From contig JAZAYU010000003.1 of the NCBI GenBank assembly GCA_038501625.1, positions 1,925,001-1,989,000 on the forward strand: 64,000 nt of DNA. The letters are read 5' to 3'. Positions 23,012 through 33,870 of this stretch are shown here, piece by piece. The DNA is from Corbicula japonica (taxonomy: Eukaryota; Mollusca; Bivalvia; Venerida; Cyrenidae). The notes under the pieces are model-generated. The model was not told the origin of the DNA. It did no database searches and worked only from the letters and a program-made list of their open reading frames with translations. The position numbers and the translations under genes were made by a program. Position 1 is the stretch's first letter. Each line of letters starts with the position of its first letter.

Positions 23012-26000
23012 ATGGAGAAGGCAGTCGTTGGTTTAGCACTTGTCGTACTCTTCTGTCTCGGTAAGCTAAAGATTGATTGCTTGTATTGTACAAACATATA
23101 ACTCTTCATGTATAAGTTGACTGTCACGTGATACACACATATACTCATTAAAGAAAACAAAAGTTTTCTCATTGCAGGAAGGGACGAATTTTTTTTTTTA
23201 AATTGTAAATCTATTTGATGGTTAACCGTATTTAAATTGAATTGTCTGTCACGTGACTGTAAATTTATCGATAACGTACTACATATATGTACTAAACGCG
23301 TGTGAACCATGATTACCATCCATAATCACACATGTGTCACATTAATTCACATCATTGATGACAGTTGTTATATTGTGAAAACTTAAGATTGTTTGATCTT
23401 TGTATTTCAAATATGAACAATTGTTATTTGAAAGCTGGACCTATTGGTTCTTTAAATAAAATATAAATTAACAAAATAAAAACGTATATTTTGTATATTT
23501 TGTCGGTCGTACCTTGTCAGACAGAATCTAGACTATAAACTTGATGGTATTAAGCGATGTGGATGCGACTTTTGGGTTTTTATGGCGATTGAACTTCATT
23601 CTATATTTTCAACAAAAATAAAAAGTTTCCACGTTTTATCCTTATATTCTCATAAAGGTATTTTCATTCAAGGATGAGCGCTTCAACAGGTGTTTTATAA
23701 TCTCAGTATTTATAAGTTAAATTGACTATGATAAATCGAATGTTCATTATCTAATTTTGCAAAATCACAGATAGAAAAGTGGATACTTTTTATTTTTGCT
23801 GAGTATAAATGGCGGAATTCTCTGTAGGAAATGAGTCGATAAGAATGACTTAATGTGGACATCGTCGAAAGATATGTATTAGAAAAAGCCACGCTCAGAC
23901 AACACTGTTACCTCACTTGTGTTTACAACAACAAAGTAGAGGAAAAAAAGACAGCATCCTTTCATGAGGTAATACTGTTTGAAAAAAGGCAAAACAAGTA
24001 TCCGATAGGTTACGCCTTTAATAAGTAACAGTTACTGGCAAAGCATTTTGTCCACATGGTATAACAATAAATGTACCGGCGCACTATTATTGGACAGAGG
24101 TAATTTGGCAATGTTTACATTGGCGTGTTTACATTGGCGTGTTTACATTGGCGTTGCATGTAAACAATGGACATATATAATAACCCTTGTTTAATCCCAA
24201 CACTCGCCCCATTAGCCGAGTGGTCTAAGACGCAGTCTAATACGCATTCAATAACAATACGTTGTAATGCAATGGTAGAAACGGTAAAATAGGTTGTAGG
24301 TTCGAAACAGGTTTTTTTTAAAATAACTTTTGTTAACTGTTTACACAATAATTATTTCCTCGATATCCTCGAGAAAATCGATGTGATAAAATAAATTGAA
24401 GCAAAGGTATAAACACGAAATAATTGCAATAAAACTTAAAAAATAGAAATCTCTGAATTCCGTGAATGCTTCGAACCCGTGTCGAAAAAAATATATGTCA
24501 TTGCTAACTGGACGCGTTAACCACTGCGCTATCGAGGCGATATAATATGATGCTGCAAAATAATACTGGTAAGTCCTAAATTTGCCGAAACCAGTAGTTA
24601 CATTCTATTAATAATTGTAAACATCGCCAATTTACCTCGGTCGACCTAAAACTCATGCGCGTTCGGTTCTAATATAAACAAACAAGTTTTAGCTTTCCAA
24701 AAAGCTAGTCGGTCATTTGCACAACCTTTTAACAAGACGGCAGAAAAGTTTGAATTTTAAGGCACTTTTATTGGATGCCAAACAAAAATGTAAGTTTACT
24801 TATAGGTATTTCCTCTTTCGAATGAGATTTATTTAATATGGTGATAATTCTAAGCCTGTTTGCGAACAAGTTAATAATTTACTTGGAAGTAAACCAAAAT
24901 GGAAAAGTTTGTCAAACAATATTTTTGTGTCAGAAAGTGTTAGAAAGCAGCGATTATCAAGCTGTAAATATATATCAAAAGCTACGGAATATGTTAAAAA
25001 CCAAAGTTTTGTCACAGTCATAGAGTAGGAGAGAAAAAAGTGAACAGTCTGTCAGGGACTCACAGGTATGATAACATTGTTCTTTCTGATCTAGAACAAT
25101 ATCGTTAGAATATTGGTATTCACTTAGTATGTGTCATGACTTCGAATAACCACCTAACGCACTGAATTCATTTTCGCAAAAAGTATGCACTACAGCGCCG
25201 TCTTTTTTTTTGTTAAAAGCTTATGCCAATGACCGACTAGCTTTTTGGAAAGCAAAATTTTGTATTGTCTATTATTGACAGTTTCATGACCCGATTTGAT
25301 ACTTCTGCAAAAGTATGTGTATTCGCATGTTCCAAAGATTATTTTGTTGATTCAAAACCAAATTACAACTAAGTAAAGCTTTAACTTGTAGTGTCTATTA
25401 TTTTCAGTTTCATTACCCGATTTAAGATTTCTGCAAAACTGTGTGTTCTGGTGTTCCAAAAATAATTTTACATTCAAAACCTTATAAAACTTTAGCAACC
25501 AGTTGATTAGTGGCAAAATGCAAGATAACAGTTAAGCAAAATTATCAAGAAAGTACCGACGGATGTATCCATATCGAGCTAGCTAAACCATGTAAAACAT
25601 TCCCTGGGATACCACTGATCCCCGAGTTTCACAAAATGCTGCACAAGTTCTTAGATTCGTGGTCAGCAAAATAAGTAGCTAATCTCTTTTCATTGTTCTC
25701 TACACATTTTATTTGCTTTGGTTTAATAAATTTATAAGCTGTACATCTTTTGTTTATCATACATAGTGTACATTTACTAGACAAAATCCATGTACATATA
25801 TATGTTTCTTGTTCGTTGTCGGAAATATCTTTATGAGTAATAAGCCTAGCTGATAAGAAGCTGGAGAGAGGATTTAAGAATAGGTACAGACTCCAAATGT
25901 GACGTCCTTCAACAGCCAATACGAGGCCTCTAGGTTTTTATAGATAACGACTGAGTAAGAGTCTATCCATACATAACGACTGAGTAAGAGTCTAATTATC

Positions 26001-26821
26001 TAAATTATCCGTTCCGTCTGGAACGTGATCTTTGCTTTAAATCACTGTTAACCGGTGTTCAGGTAGAAAGCTCAAGTTTGGTCCATTCTAATATGTCGGT
26101 CATCAGGATGACCGACAACAAGGACAAGTTGCTTATGTAAATAAACTCCAGCCAACCCACATACTCAACAATTTTGTACGCAAAAGCACACAATAAAGTA
26201 AACCCATGTAAACCTTACCCAGGGAAGTCCAATGTTTTTTAATTGCATAATGATCATGACTCCAGTGTGAATTTCGAAATATCTGACACACTTAACGACT
26301 TCATGTAATATTTTATATTCCATTTCAGTGGTACCAGGAGAATCCCAAGGCTTTTTGGGGAACTTGAAAACAACTATAAGTAAAGCGACTGACATTGCTA
26401 ACTCATTGGGAACTTCCGGTGAAGGAACGGTAAGTCTATCTTATGAACTTCTGGTGAAGGAAAAGAAAACTATCTTGTGACAAAACTTCCAGTGAAATAA
26501 AGGTAAAGCTGTCTTTTGACAAAGAGAAAGTTGGACGTGATTATGTGACAATACTTCAGGTAAAGTTTAAAGAAAATGTGAGATTAATAATATTTATACC
26601 ACTTCACTATGGAATTATCAGTAAGATTATCTTGTGACGAAACTTTCAGAAGCTTTAGAAACAGATATTGTATTGTTCCGACAAGATTATAACGACGAGC
26701 GGCATATCCGACTTAAGTAAGCTTTTCATCGAGAATAAACTGCGTTTGCAAATGTGAAATTTTTATCAGTTTAATTTGTTCATAACCTTACGGAAAAGTT
26801 TGACGGAAAAGTTCGTAAATA

Positions 26822-26860
<39 letters not shown>

Positions 26861-27048
26861 AGATCGACAGAGGGGAGGGCTGTACAATCAGTTGGTCGTT
26901 CAAAGGTATGCTGATGGGCATTAAGTGGAAGTACATGGGAACGTGCACAGATTCTTGCGCAAAGCAGACATCAGTTGTGTTCACTAACAGTAAAGCTGGA
27001 GCCGTCGAGAACTGCATCGAGAAACTTATGGCAAAAATAGCACCATAG
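23012..27048 (+). CDS. anti-lipopolysaccharide factor-like secreted peptide B, 111 aa, 3 exons
   Basis: Exons 23012-23060, 26329-26429, 26863-27048; GT-AG borders, phases 1 and 0, stop TAG. It starts MEKAVVGLALVVLFCLG (signal peptide), then a VVPGES segment and an amphipathic stretch (LKTTISKATDIANSLG). The ALF core follows: C-TISWSFKG...IKWKYMGT-C-TDS-C, and AGAVENCIEKLMAKI. The inter-Cys loop is 20 residues as in gene A and in arthropod ALFs, but the basic residues are fewer (three Lys) because Met and Ile replace Arg, suggesting a different or weaker LPS affinity. Intron 1 is 3.3 kb and full of mobile-element relics. Intron 2 ends in a TTA microsatellite that stands in for the usual pyrimidine tract. 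The ATG context is CAAGATGG. Confidence 0.85.
24112..24160. repeat. 13-bp triplication (GTTTACATTGGC)
   Basis: Three head-to-tail copies of 'gtttacattggcgt' lie inside ALF gene B intron 1, and a weak inverted match 'gtaaacaatgg' follows directly. Confidence 0.8.
24210..24315 (+). repeat. tRNA-derived SINE-like relic
   Basis: The A box TAGCCGAGTGG is perfect at about 24222, and the B box GGTTCGAAAC is at about 24300. The wide spacing resembles a tRNA-Leu/Ser-type long variable arm or an insertion. No complete acceptor stem was seen, so it is a relic. It is intronic. Confidence 0.5.
24455..24548 (-). repeat. tRNA-derived SINE-like relic, opposite strand
   Basis: The minus strand reads 'gcctcgatagcgcagtggtt' (A box TAGCGCAGTGG), then GGGTTCGAAGC as the B box about 50 bases on. 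It faces the SINE-like relic at 24210-24315. Confidence 0.5.
24690..25256. repeat. 560-bp non-autonomous element with 27-bp terminal inverted repeats
   Basis: The left end 'gctttccaaaaagctagtcg' plus 'gtcatttgc' (24693-24720) is the reverse complement of 'gcCAatgaccgactagcttt' plus 'ttggaaagc' (25226-25253), with one or two mismatches. The interior has two overlapping frames of about 61 codons on opposite strands that resemble nothing. It is intronic to ALF gene B. No target duplication is obvious. Confidence 0.7.
26824..26859. repeat. (TTA)n microsatellite at a 3' splice site
   Basis: About 12 TTA units end two bases before the AAAG acceptor of ALF gene B exon 3 (exon starts 26863). The polypyrimidine tract is therefore made of a length-variable repeat. 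Confidence 0.95.
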
Positions 27049-27123
27049 AAATCCATCTTTATAGAAATAATTATTGTATACGGAAATAAGCATTATCTAA
27101 ACAGCAAAAAGTAATAATTTTAA

Positions 27124-27235
27124 ACAGCATGAAGTTCAATCTACAAGGCATGAATTTCCATTTTCACGGCATGAAATTCCATCTACATAATGCGAAGTTC
27201 CATCTACACGGCAGGGAACTCCATCCTAACGATAC
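27124..27235. repeat. about 23-bp tandem repeat in the ALF gene B 3' flank
   Basis: Five imperfect copies of 'ggcatgaaattccatctaca' start about 75 bases after the stop of ALF gene B, so they probably lie in the 3' UTR. Confidence 0.8.
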
Positions 27236-27949
27236 TGCGTACAATCTAAATGAAACAGAATACTATCCCAATGTCAGATAGTGAGATCTCATCGATAGAA
27301 AGATACTGAAAAACTGTGTTAAGTCGAAAAATGTCAGTTAAAATTGGGTTTATTTATTTGATTAACCTCTTCCTAAATATTCATTTCAAATCTGAGTCTG
27401 CAGACATCTTTGGAATTCCTGGATTGGATAATGAGCTCAGATTCAACCCATCAGCTGACAGGGATGATTGTATACTCGCAACTCTCGGGTGTTCCAAAAA
27501 TACATTCAAAATAAGGAGCAGTTTTTTTTTTAATTTAGAGACACGTTTGAGCTTTTCTGTATTATAATTATCATGTTTTATGTTTTATAATTTATAATAA
27601 ACGTGTGGTAAAGACTTATTAATATGTATTGTGTAATCATAAGATAGGGAGATTACAACGATTTCGAGATAGTGCAGCATTTCGATTGCTCGCATATGAT
27701 ATTCGGAAGTTTTTAAATGCATTACATGCAGATGATTTTCTTATTTATGTTGTGATTTCATGTTTGTCGTGTTGTAATGCCTCTTTATATTGAGCACTGA
27801 CAATATTTTTTCAAACTTTTTTCGACCTTGTGTCAATTGTCTGTCTCCATGGCAGCAAAAATAACTGTAAATTATAGACTTATAGACTGCATATTTTGCA
27901 TAATTATCAACATTTACTGAAAAAAAGTGAAATATGCACAATCAGGAAT
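27236..27949. other. intergenic, one doubtful small frame
   Basis: AATAAA at about 27596 may end the ALF gene B transcript if the 3' UTR is long. A 79-codon frame from 27331 (MSVKIGFIYLINLFL...) begins with a signal-like hydrophobic run but has no recognisable family, and it is not called as a gene. Confidence 0.3.
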
Positions 27950-28600
27950 TACCGCACTTGATTCCAGACACTTTTAAGGCCTGGAGTTTTTTTTTGCACG
28001 AAATCAACTGGGGACACACCATAAATCCTCTAAGTTTGAGAGATATCTGAGCATTGAGCAAAAGTTTATTACGAAGGCTATGTCTGCACTTAGACAAAAT
28101 AATGTTGTTTTTTTTCAACGCATTTAGCGCGTTTTCCGACCTTGGGTGGTCAGACGCTTTTGAAGCCTGAAATTTGGTGCACAAATTCTACTGGTCCCTG
28201 TTATCGTAATTTGAGATATCAAAGCTTTGAGAGTAAATACCGAATACCGGGATTTTCTTTTTCGATTACTGCGTATTTACCGACCTTGGGGCGCACTTGG
28301 TTCAAAATACCTTTTGAAGCCTGAAATTTTTTGCACGAATTCTACTGGTCCCTGAATATAAATATATCAAAGCTTTGAGAGTAAATACCGAATACCGGGA
28401 TTTTCTTTTTCGATTACTGCGTATTTACCGACCTTGGGGCGCACTTGGTTCAAAATACCTTTTTAGGCTTGAAATTTTGTGCATAAATTCGACTGGTGCC
28501 ACACATCCTACGAGTTTGAGATATATCAGAGCATCATGCAAAAAGTTATATCTGAAGGCTATATCGGGACAAAATATAGAGGATATTTGTTTTTACCATT
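27950..28600 (+). repeat. tandem repeat, 145-190-bp unit, 4 copies
   Basis: Copies start near 27950, 28141, 28288 and 28433. Each carries 'ccgaccttgggg', 'gaagcctgaaattt', 'gcacgaattctactggtccc' and 'atatcaaagctttgagagta'; copies two and three are nearly identical. A stray copy lies at 30165-30290. The open frames here are products of the repeat. Confidence 0.85.
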
Positions 28601-28637
28601 GTAAGATAGAACAATATTTCACCGAGTGAGCTCCAGA

Positions 28638-28711
28638 TGCAATGTATAAAACACAGTTCACGGTCCAATCTGGGTTTTATCAATGTATAAAACACAGTTC
28701 ACGGTCCAAGC
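28638..28711. repeat. 29-bp direct repeat
   Basis: 'caatgtataaaacacagttc' plus 'acggtccaa' occurs at 28638 and again at 28682. Confidence 0.85.
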
Positions 28712-28890
28712 CATGACTTATTTGGTAATAGCAAGTTCCGGATACGTATGTGGATTTTTGGTTAAATGTTGGCCTAGGTTTTAAATCCGCGCACTGGTCC
28801 GAGCGCGAAATACGCGAAAATTAAGCCATCGCTAAATAAAATGATACCACTGGTTGCGTCTTGGTCAGAAATAACTTGCAAATCAAAAAG

Positions 28891-28952
28891 CGAACAGTGC
28901 ATATCCTGATTAGACGGCACAGATGTACCGGCTAATCTGGATCTACACTGTT
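28891..28952. repeat. short MITE with AACAGTG termini
   Basis: 'aacagtgcatatcctgatta' at the left is the imperfect reverse complement of 'taatctggatctacactgtt' at the right. The same family occurs at 63258-63418. Confidence 0.7.
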
Positions 28953-28969
28953 AATGTTATTTTCATTAA

Positions 28970-29352
28970 ATTTTGTCAGAAATTGTCATAATAATATATA
29001 GAATGCCAAACATTTTATTATTAATGATCTATACTATAAACCTTTAACTCTTTTTGTGAATAGATAATTACCCCCCCCCCCCTTTGAAATTGCCATATAG
29101 AAAAAATTAACATTGTGACTGTAATTTTTCTTTTTAATTTTATGTTTGTTATACATTTTGTCAGATATTGTCATCATAATACTTTGAATACCACAAACAT
29201 TTAATTATTAATGATCTACACCATAAACCTTTAAGTTTTTAAGTCTTTTTGTGTATAGAAAATTACCCCCCCCCCCTTTTTGAAATTGCCGTACAGAAAA
29301 AACTAACACGGTGACCTACATGTTTCTTTTTAATTTTATGTTTGTTATACAT
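28970..29352. repeat. about 190-bp tandem duplication with internal poly-C tracts
   Basis: Two diverged copies are seen. Each runs from 'ttttgtcaga' through 'aatgatctac', 'cataaaccttt', a poly-C tract of 10-12 (29071 and 29267) and 'ttgaaattgcc', to 'ttttatgtttgttatacatt'. Confidence 0.85.
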
Positions 29353-30299
29353 TAGAGAATATATTGGTAGTATTTGGTGAAATTCTATTATGTAAAACTC
29401 CGGTAAACTTAAAAACATCTCTTAAAATAAATTGATTTGCCGAAAAATCCTTTGTCGTAAATTAGGTAATACTTAATTTTTTATATGTGTTCCATTATTT
29501 GTATTGCAATATTTAGCAATTTATTTGTAATATAGAATGTCTTTTACTGAAAAATAGAGTTATTAATGATATTCTTGTGATGCAGTCTATGATTTCATGC
29601 CGACAAAGAAAGCTATAAAAATTGTAAAAAATGTTCAAAATGTGACATCTTTGGCATCTAATAAAAAAAAAGTAAGCCCGGTAAGGTATCATTTTTATTA
29701 TTGTTTTCATTGCATAACATCATGTTCTTGACATACACAAAGTTTGAAAGAATTCTATTATTGGGAAATTTTTCATGAAACTGTAGCGTACGCCTTTAAC
29801 GAGTGAAATATATTTCTATCTTTCACTGGTGAAAACAAATTTTCTTTTTATTTTATGCTTTTAGTGCAAAATTTGCGTGAATTTGACAGAAAAGTTGCAA
29901 GAATTGGCGCAAAAAACCGCTTGTACATGACGTGACGTCATGACGTCAAATATACAAATTTGAGCCCGTTTTCTACACGTTCTCATTTGGTATGTTATGT
30001 GCGTTTGGGTACCAACGTGAAAAAATCAGTGAAAAGAAAAATGATATTCCACTGTTTGAAAACAGTGAAATACCACTTTTATTTCACCGGGAAAATTCTA
30101 TATTTTACCGAAAAGCATAAAATAAAACGTTGTTTTATTTTAACGAATTTAGCGTGTTTTGAAACCTTGAGCGACGTAAATCCAGAAGCCTTTTGTGCAC
30201 GAATTCTACTGGTACCCCGACTTTAATTCTCTTTAATTGAGAGTTATCAGAGGTTTTTGAGCAAAAAGTTCTCTCTTACCGAATATCGAGATTCTGGAT
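29353..30299. other. non-coding, contains a double CRE-like site
   Basis: No gene was supported. TGACGTCATGACGTCA at 29933-29948 is two perfect 8-bp palindromes back to back. A stray copy of the 27950-28600 repeat lies at 30165-30290. Confidence 0.4.
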
Positions 30300-30860
30300 A
30301 AAACATAGCGTCTCTACGCAGCGAAATGTAGAGGAAAAAGAGCTTTTTTGTTTATAAGATCAATTTTAAACAAACACCACAAACAAGTAACGGAAACGAG
30401 AACGTTTGGGTTTAACGCCTTGGAATGGTCAGTGGCAAAACCATATGCGACGCGGGGAGTTAAACCAGGTTCTAGGGAGCACCAACCAAGACAACACCTT
30501 ATTTACTTTGTGCCCACCTTTTTTCTTGAAGCTGCTATTAGCTTCTTATGTTTACAAGTGTGTGTGCGTGTGTGTGTGCTTATGCATGCAAGATTGGTGG
30601 GTTAAACTTGTTCGTTGATGAGCACCTGTAGTGGCAAGTATGCGGTTGGTGCATCCTAAACCTAGTTTAAACCCAAAGTGGTAAATTGTTTTGCCTTTAA
30701 CCTTCCAAGGCGGTGTTCCCTCGGGATCTTATTTTCGTCAATTGTGGTTTCTGTTTTTAAATTAATCCTTTTATAACCCATGCTCACCTTTCCTCTCTGT
30801 TTTTTTTTTGGTTGTATGTTCTGTGTCTCCTTGATATGCATATTTCACGTTTGTATACAT
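30300..30860. repeat. dispersed element with about 100-bp inverted arms
   Basis: The arm at 30390-30490 ('taacgccttggaatggtcag', 'gcaaaacc', 'ttaaaccaggtt', 'gcaccaacc') is imperfectly repeated in reverse at 30630-30735 ('ggttggtgca', 'aacctagtttaaaccc', 'ttgttttgcctttaacctt'). Outer flanks match the 4690-5070 and 32980-33310 copies. Frames at 30348-30618 belong to the repeat. Confidence 0.75.
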
Positions 30861-32222
30861 ATAACTAACTATTGTCTGAAAGTGAAATTTATTTAAATGA
30901 ACAAAGAATAATAAACGCAAACACTTGGCTGAAACAATTCTGAATCAGTGATTTTCTTTTGGATCTCGTTATATATTATTCAAATGAAGAACTGTTATGT
31001 ACCGCTTACTACAATAATATATGGTGCAAAAATAACAAATAGAATATATGGTGCAAAAATAACAAACAAAGGAACAAATATAAACTGAAAATTAATATTT
31101 AACATGTTGTATAGTAACAGCGAAATAATATGAATACAATAATTCAAGAAAAAGAAATAAAGTTAAAAAAATTATATCATGATATACACTCAAAGCCTCC
31201 GTCCACCGAGTAAGTTAAGAAAAAAGACAACAGAAAAGTTGTAATAGTTGAATTTAAAGTACATATACATGCATCACGAAACGTTATATTATATTAAGGC
31301 AGGACTTCATAAAAAGATCACACTTAATACACTTTTCCCGCACGGAGAGTATTATCAATGCCAAGTATTTAAATATTTCTGCAAAGCTAAGAAATCTTTC
31401 TTGATAATGTCTGGAGTAGAAAATATTTAATTTATCTCGACATATTATTTAGTACAAGGTATTTATAGCTCATTTTATATAGCAAATCGAGGGCTGAATG
31501 CTGCTTCATAAGTCTACATAGGATTGAAAAGTTTTACACCCAGTCCTCGCAATAATACTCTAGTACTCCTTTCACACATGGTACAAAACACTGATGCACT
31601 CTATTAAAAATAATTAGGTAATAAGGAAAATAACAAAAGTTCCTTTTTCTATGGATAATAACAAAACATTAATAAATATTATATCATAATGATTTAATAA
31701 AAAATACAATCGCTTTATTACCAAGATCAGTCATCTAACCAATATCAGACGTAGCACAGCGCATGTCTGTATACCATATGCATCACAGCGCATGTCTGTA
31801 TACCTGGTGCATCACAGCGCATGTCTGTATACCAGGTGCATCACAGCACATGTCGGTATACTAGGTGCATCACAGTTACTGTATATCATGTCCAGTACGT
31901 GGACTAAATATCATATCACAAACACACTTATCAGATACTCTTATTATTTGTACATTTCGCCATAGAATATATAATAACTATATTTTTTGAAATCACAAAA
32001 CAAGAACACATAAGATCACAGAAATTCAAATATAAAGCAATATGATATCAGATAACACGGTTTGTCAAGCACAAAGTCCTTACAAACAAACAAAACTAAA
32101 CTAAAAAAAATATAAATGATAAATAGTTTTGATTCTAACGACACACACATTTTCACGTAAGCACTCACATCTAAAGTCTTTTGCACTTTAAAAAGTCAAA
32201 TGTTTCCCCTTTCAACCTTCAA
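30861..32222. other. non-coding; includes a 31-bp tandem repeat and a candidate 3' UTR
   Basis: At 31750-31880, four to five copies of a 31-base unit (CACAGCGCATGTCTGTATAC, then CAGGTGCAT). If the coding exon at 32223-32394 is real, its 3' UTR extends leftward, and TTTATT near 31713 would be its AATAAA on the minus strand. Otherwise nothing was recognised. Confidence 0.45.
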
Positions 32223-32394
32223 TCAATATCGAGTGAAGGTCCCTGTCTGTTTCTGTTTCAGAAATTTGTAAGCACAAACCCATGTATGAACACTATGTTT
32301 ACATAGGATGTTCTTGGGAAAGTCAGCCAGGCATGCTATATCCAATGGCGGGGGATCGAAACCTTCTATATAGCCATATAACCACTCTCTCAAT
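32223..32394 (-). CDS. orphan 3'-terminal coding exon, unknown protein
   Basis: A minus-strand segment with a good acceptor (TTTTCAG before 32394) reads one completing base and 56 codons to TGA. It starts LREWLYGYIEGFDPPPLDIA and continues with CLADFPKNIL, CKHSVHTWVCAY and KFLKQKQTG. The amino acid composition is strongly protein-like, rich in Trp, Tyr and Cys, and the other frames are closed. I do not recognise the family. Upstream exons should lie between 32.4 and 39.8 kb on the minus strand, but that interval is filled with transposons and I found none. It may be the surviving end of a disrupted gene or part of an alternative transcript. Confidence 0.5.
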
Positions 32395-32979
32395 CTGAAA
32401 ATAAGATAAAAAGCATATTTACGCGCCTAAAGATGATTAGTTCTATTTATCATTGTTATGGAACCTAAATATATTTTTTAAGACGCATACAATGCCAAAT
32501 TCTATTAAATGACAGATTAAACTGAAGGCATAGACAGAAATATAACAGTGACAGATATAACATTCTCGTCAAAATCTAATTAACGTTGACAATATCAAGA
32601 TCTTAGCAAATGGATGGTAACATGCACGCGTAATTCGTCGAACACGAAGGGTATCACAACCGAATCCTTTTAGCTTTCATATTCAACTGCCACACCATTC
32701 GATCACTTTAATTGTTTAATCGCTGATGTGTTTCAACTAAGTATCGCTGATAAAAAGAGTATGATAAATATTTACGTGTTATTAAAATTGAATTCTAACA
32801 CTTGTAGTTTATTACATCTATATCAATCATACAATACGCGCATTAATAATACAGATCTTAATTCTAGAATGTTAATATACTTATTTTCAAAGCACTTAAA
32901 ACTATATGCGTGCTCTGTTCTTAGTAAGGTCGTCGAGTGCTTACCTATTTACCTTAAATGTTTATACAAAAGTGTGCTT

Positions 32980-33310
32980 TTGCATGTTACTCTGTCGAGT
33001 AGATGGGTGGGTTGGAGATAATTTACCAAAGCAAAAAAACTTACTTATTCATCTGAGAACTGTTGGGACATGTGTGAGGTTGGTGCACCATAGAACTTAG
33101 TTTCAACCTCAAGTTGCAAAATGTTTTTGCAACTGACCATTCAAGAGCGGTATCCTTTATGTACCAATTTTCATTAATTGTTTGTAATGTTTTGAAATTT
33201 ATCAAATCATAAACCGATGGACGATTTTACTTTCTGCGTCTTGGCTGTGTGGTAAGGCTATGTTTTCGCAGATTTCACTTCTTTCCCTACAATTCATCTA
33301 TTCTTGACTT
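32980..33310. repeat. copy of the GCATATCAG / ACCAACC dispersed family
   Basis: 'aatttaccaaagc', 'tgtgtgaggttggtgcacc', 'ctagtttcaacc'-like words and 'ttggctgtgtggtaaggcta' follow the same order as in the copies at 30300-30860 and 4690-5070. Confidence 0.6.
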
Positions 33311-33451
33311 TGTAAAGATTAAAAGAATTTAGAAAATCATTTAAGAGGCTATAAGCAGCAGTAAAGTATAATGATTGAATGTATTATCTGAATACTGCAG
33401 ATATTACTGCCTAAAGTGAATTACAAAATAGAACTTGATGTTTCCCACGAA

Positions 33452-33870
33452 CACGGTATGGGACCGGACACCGGATATACCCGCTATTTTGAGTAATAAC
33501 AATGTTTGCAGAACTTAACAGAGGTAGGAAAAATTCGATTTCTCAGATTATATGACACTAATCTGACCGTGGTTTGATTTTGTGATTCCCTTAATAAAGA
33601 CCAGATATCATATAAGTACAATTATCAACCAAAATAACAAGATTTTTCATGATATATGCAGAAATTCACCGTTGCTCACAGGAGAAATTGACGTCCAAGT
33701 ACCGAAAATCTAGTTTCATTATAAGTTTCGTCCAAAAATAAAAATTCTGAATCGGCAGATTTCTTTTACTTCTTCTCATGTACACACATGCCAAATATAA
33801 GCAAGATAGACAAGAAATTGACTTCCCGAGAGACAACAAAATTAATGCACGCACCTAGTGTACTGGGTAA
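33452..33870 (+). repeat. left arm of a 415-bp inverted repeat pair
   Basis: It starts 'tgggaccggacaccggatat' and ends near 'cctagtgtactgggt'. It is the diverged reverse complement of 38892-39304. The two arms enclose the LINE, the Tc1-like element and the 37.0-38.8 kb array. Confidence 0.85.

Noticed and set aside
24115..24160. Short regular repeats checked as a possible CRISPR array
   Set aside because: Three direct 13-mers without spacers in a eukaryotic intron form a simple tandem repeat.
27331..27567. Small frame with a signal-like start after ALF gene B (MSVKIGFIYLINLFL...)
   Set aside because: There is no family match, no TATA or strong start context, and the C-terminal third is a poly-T-derived Phe run. 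It was considered as a third secreted peptide but is unsupported.
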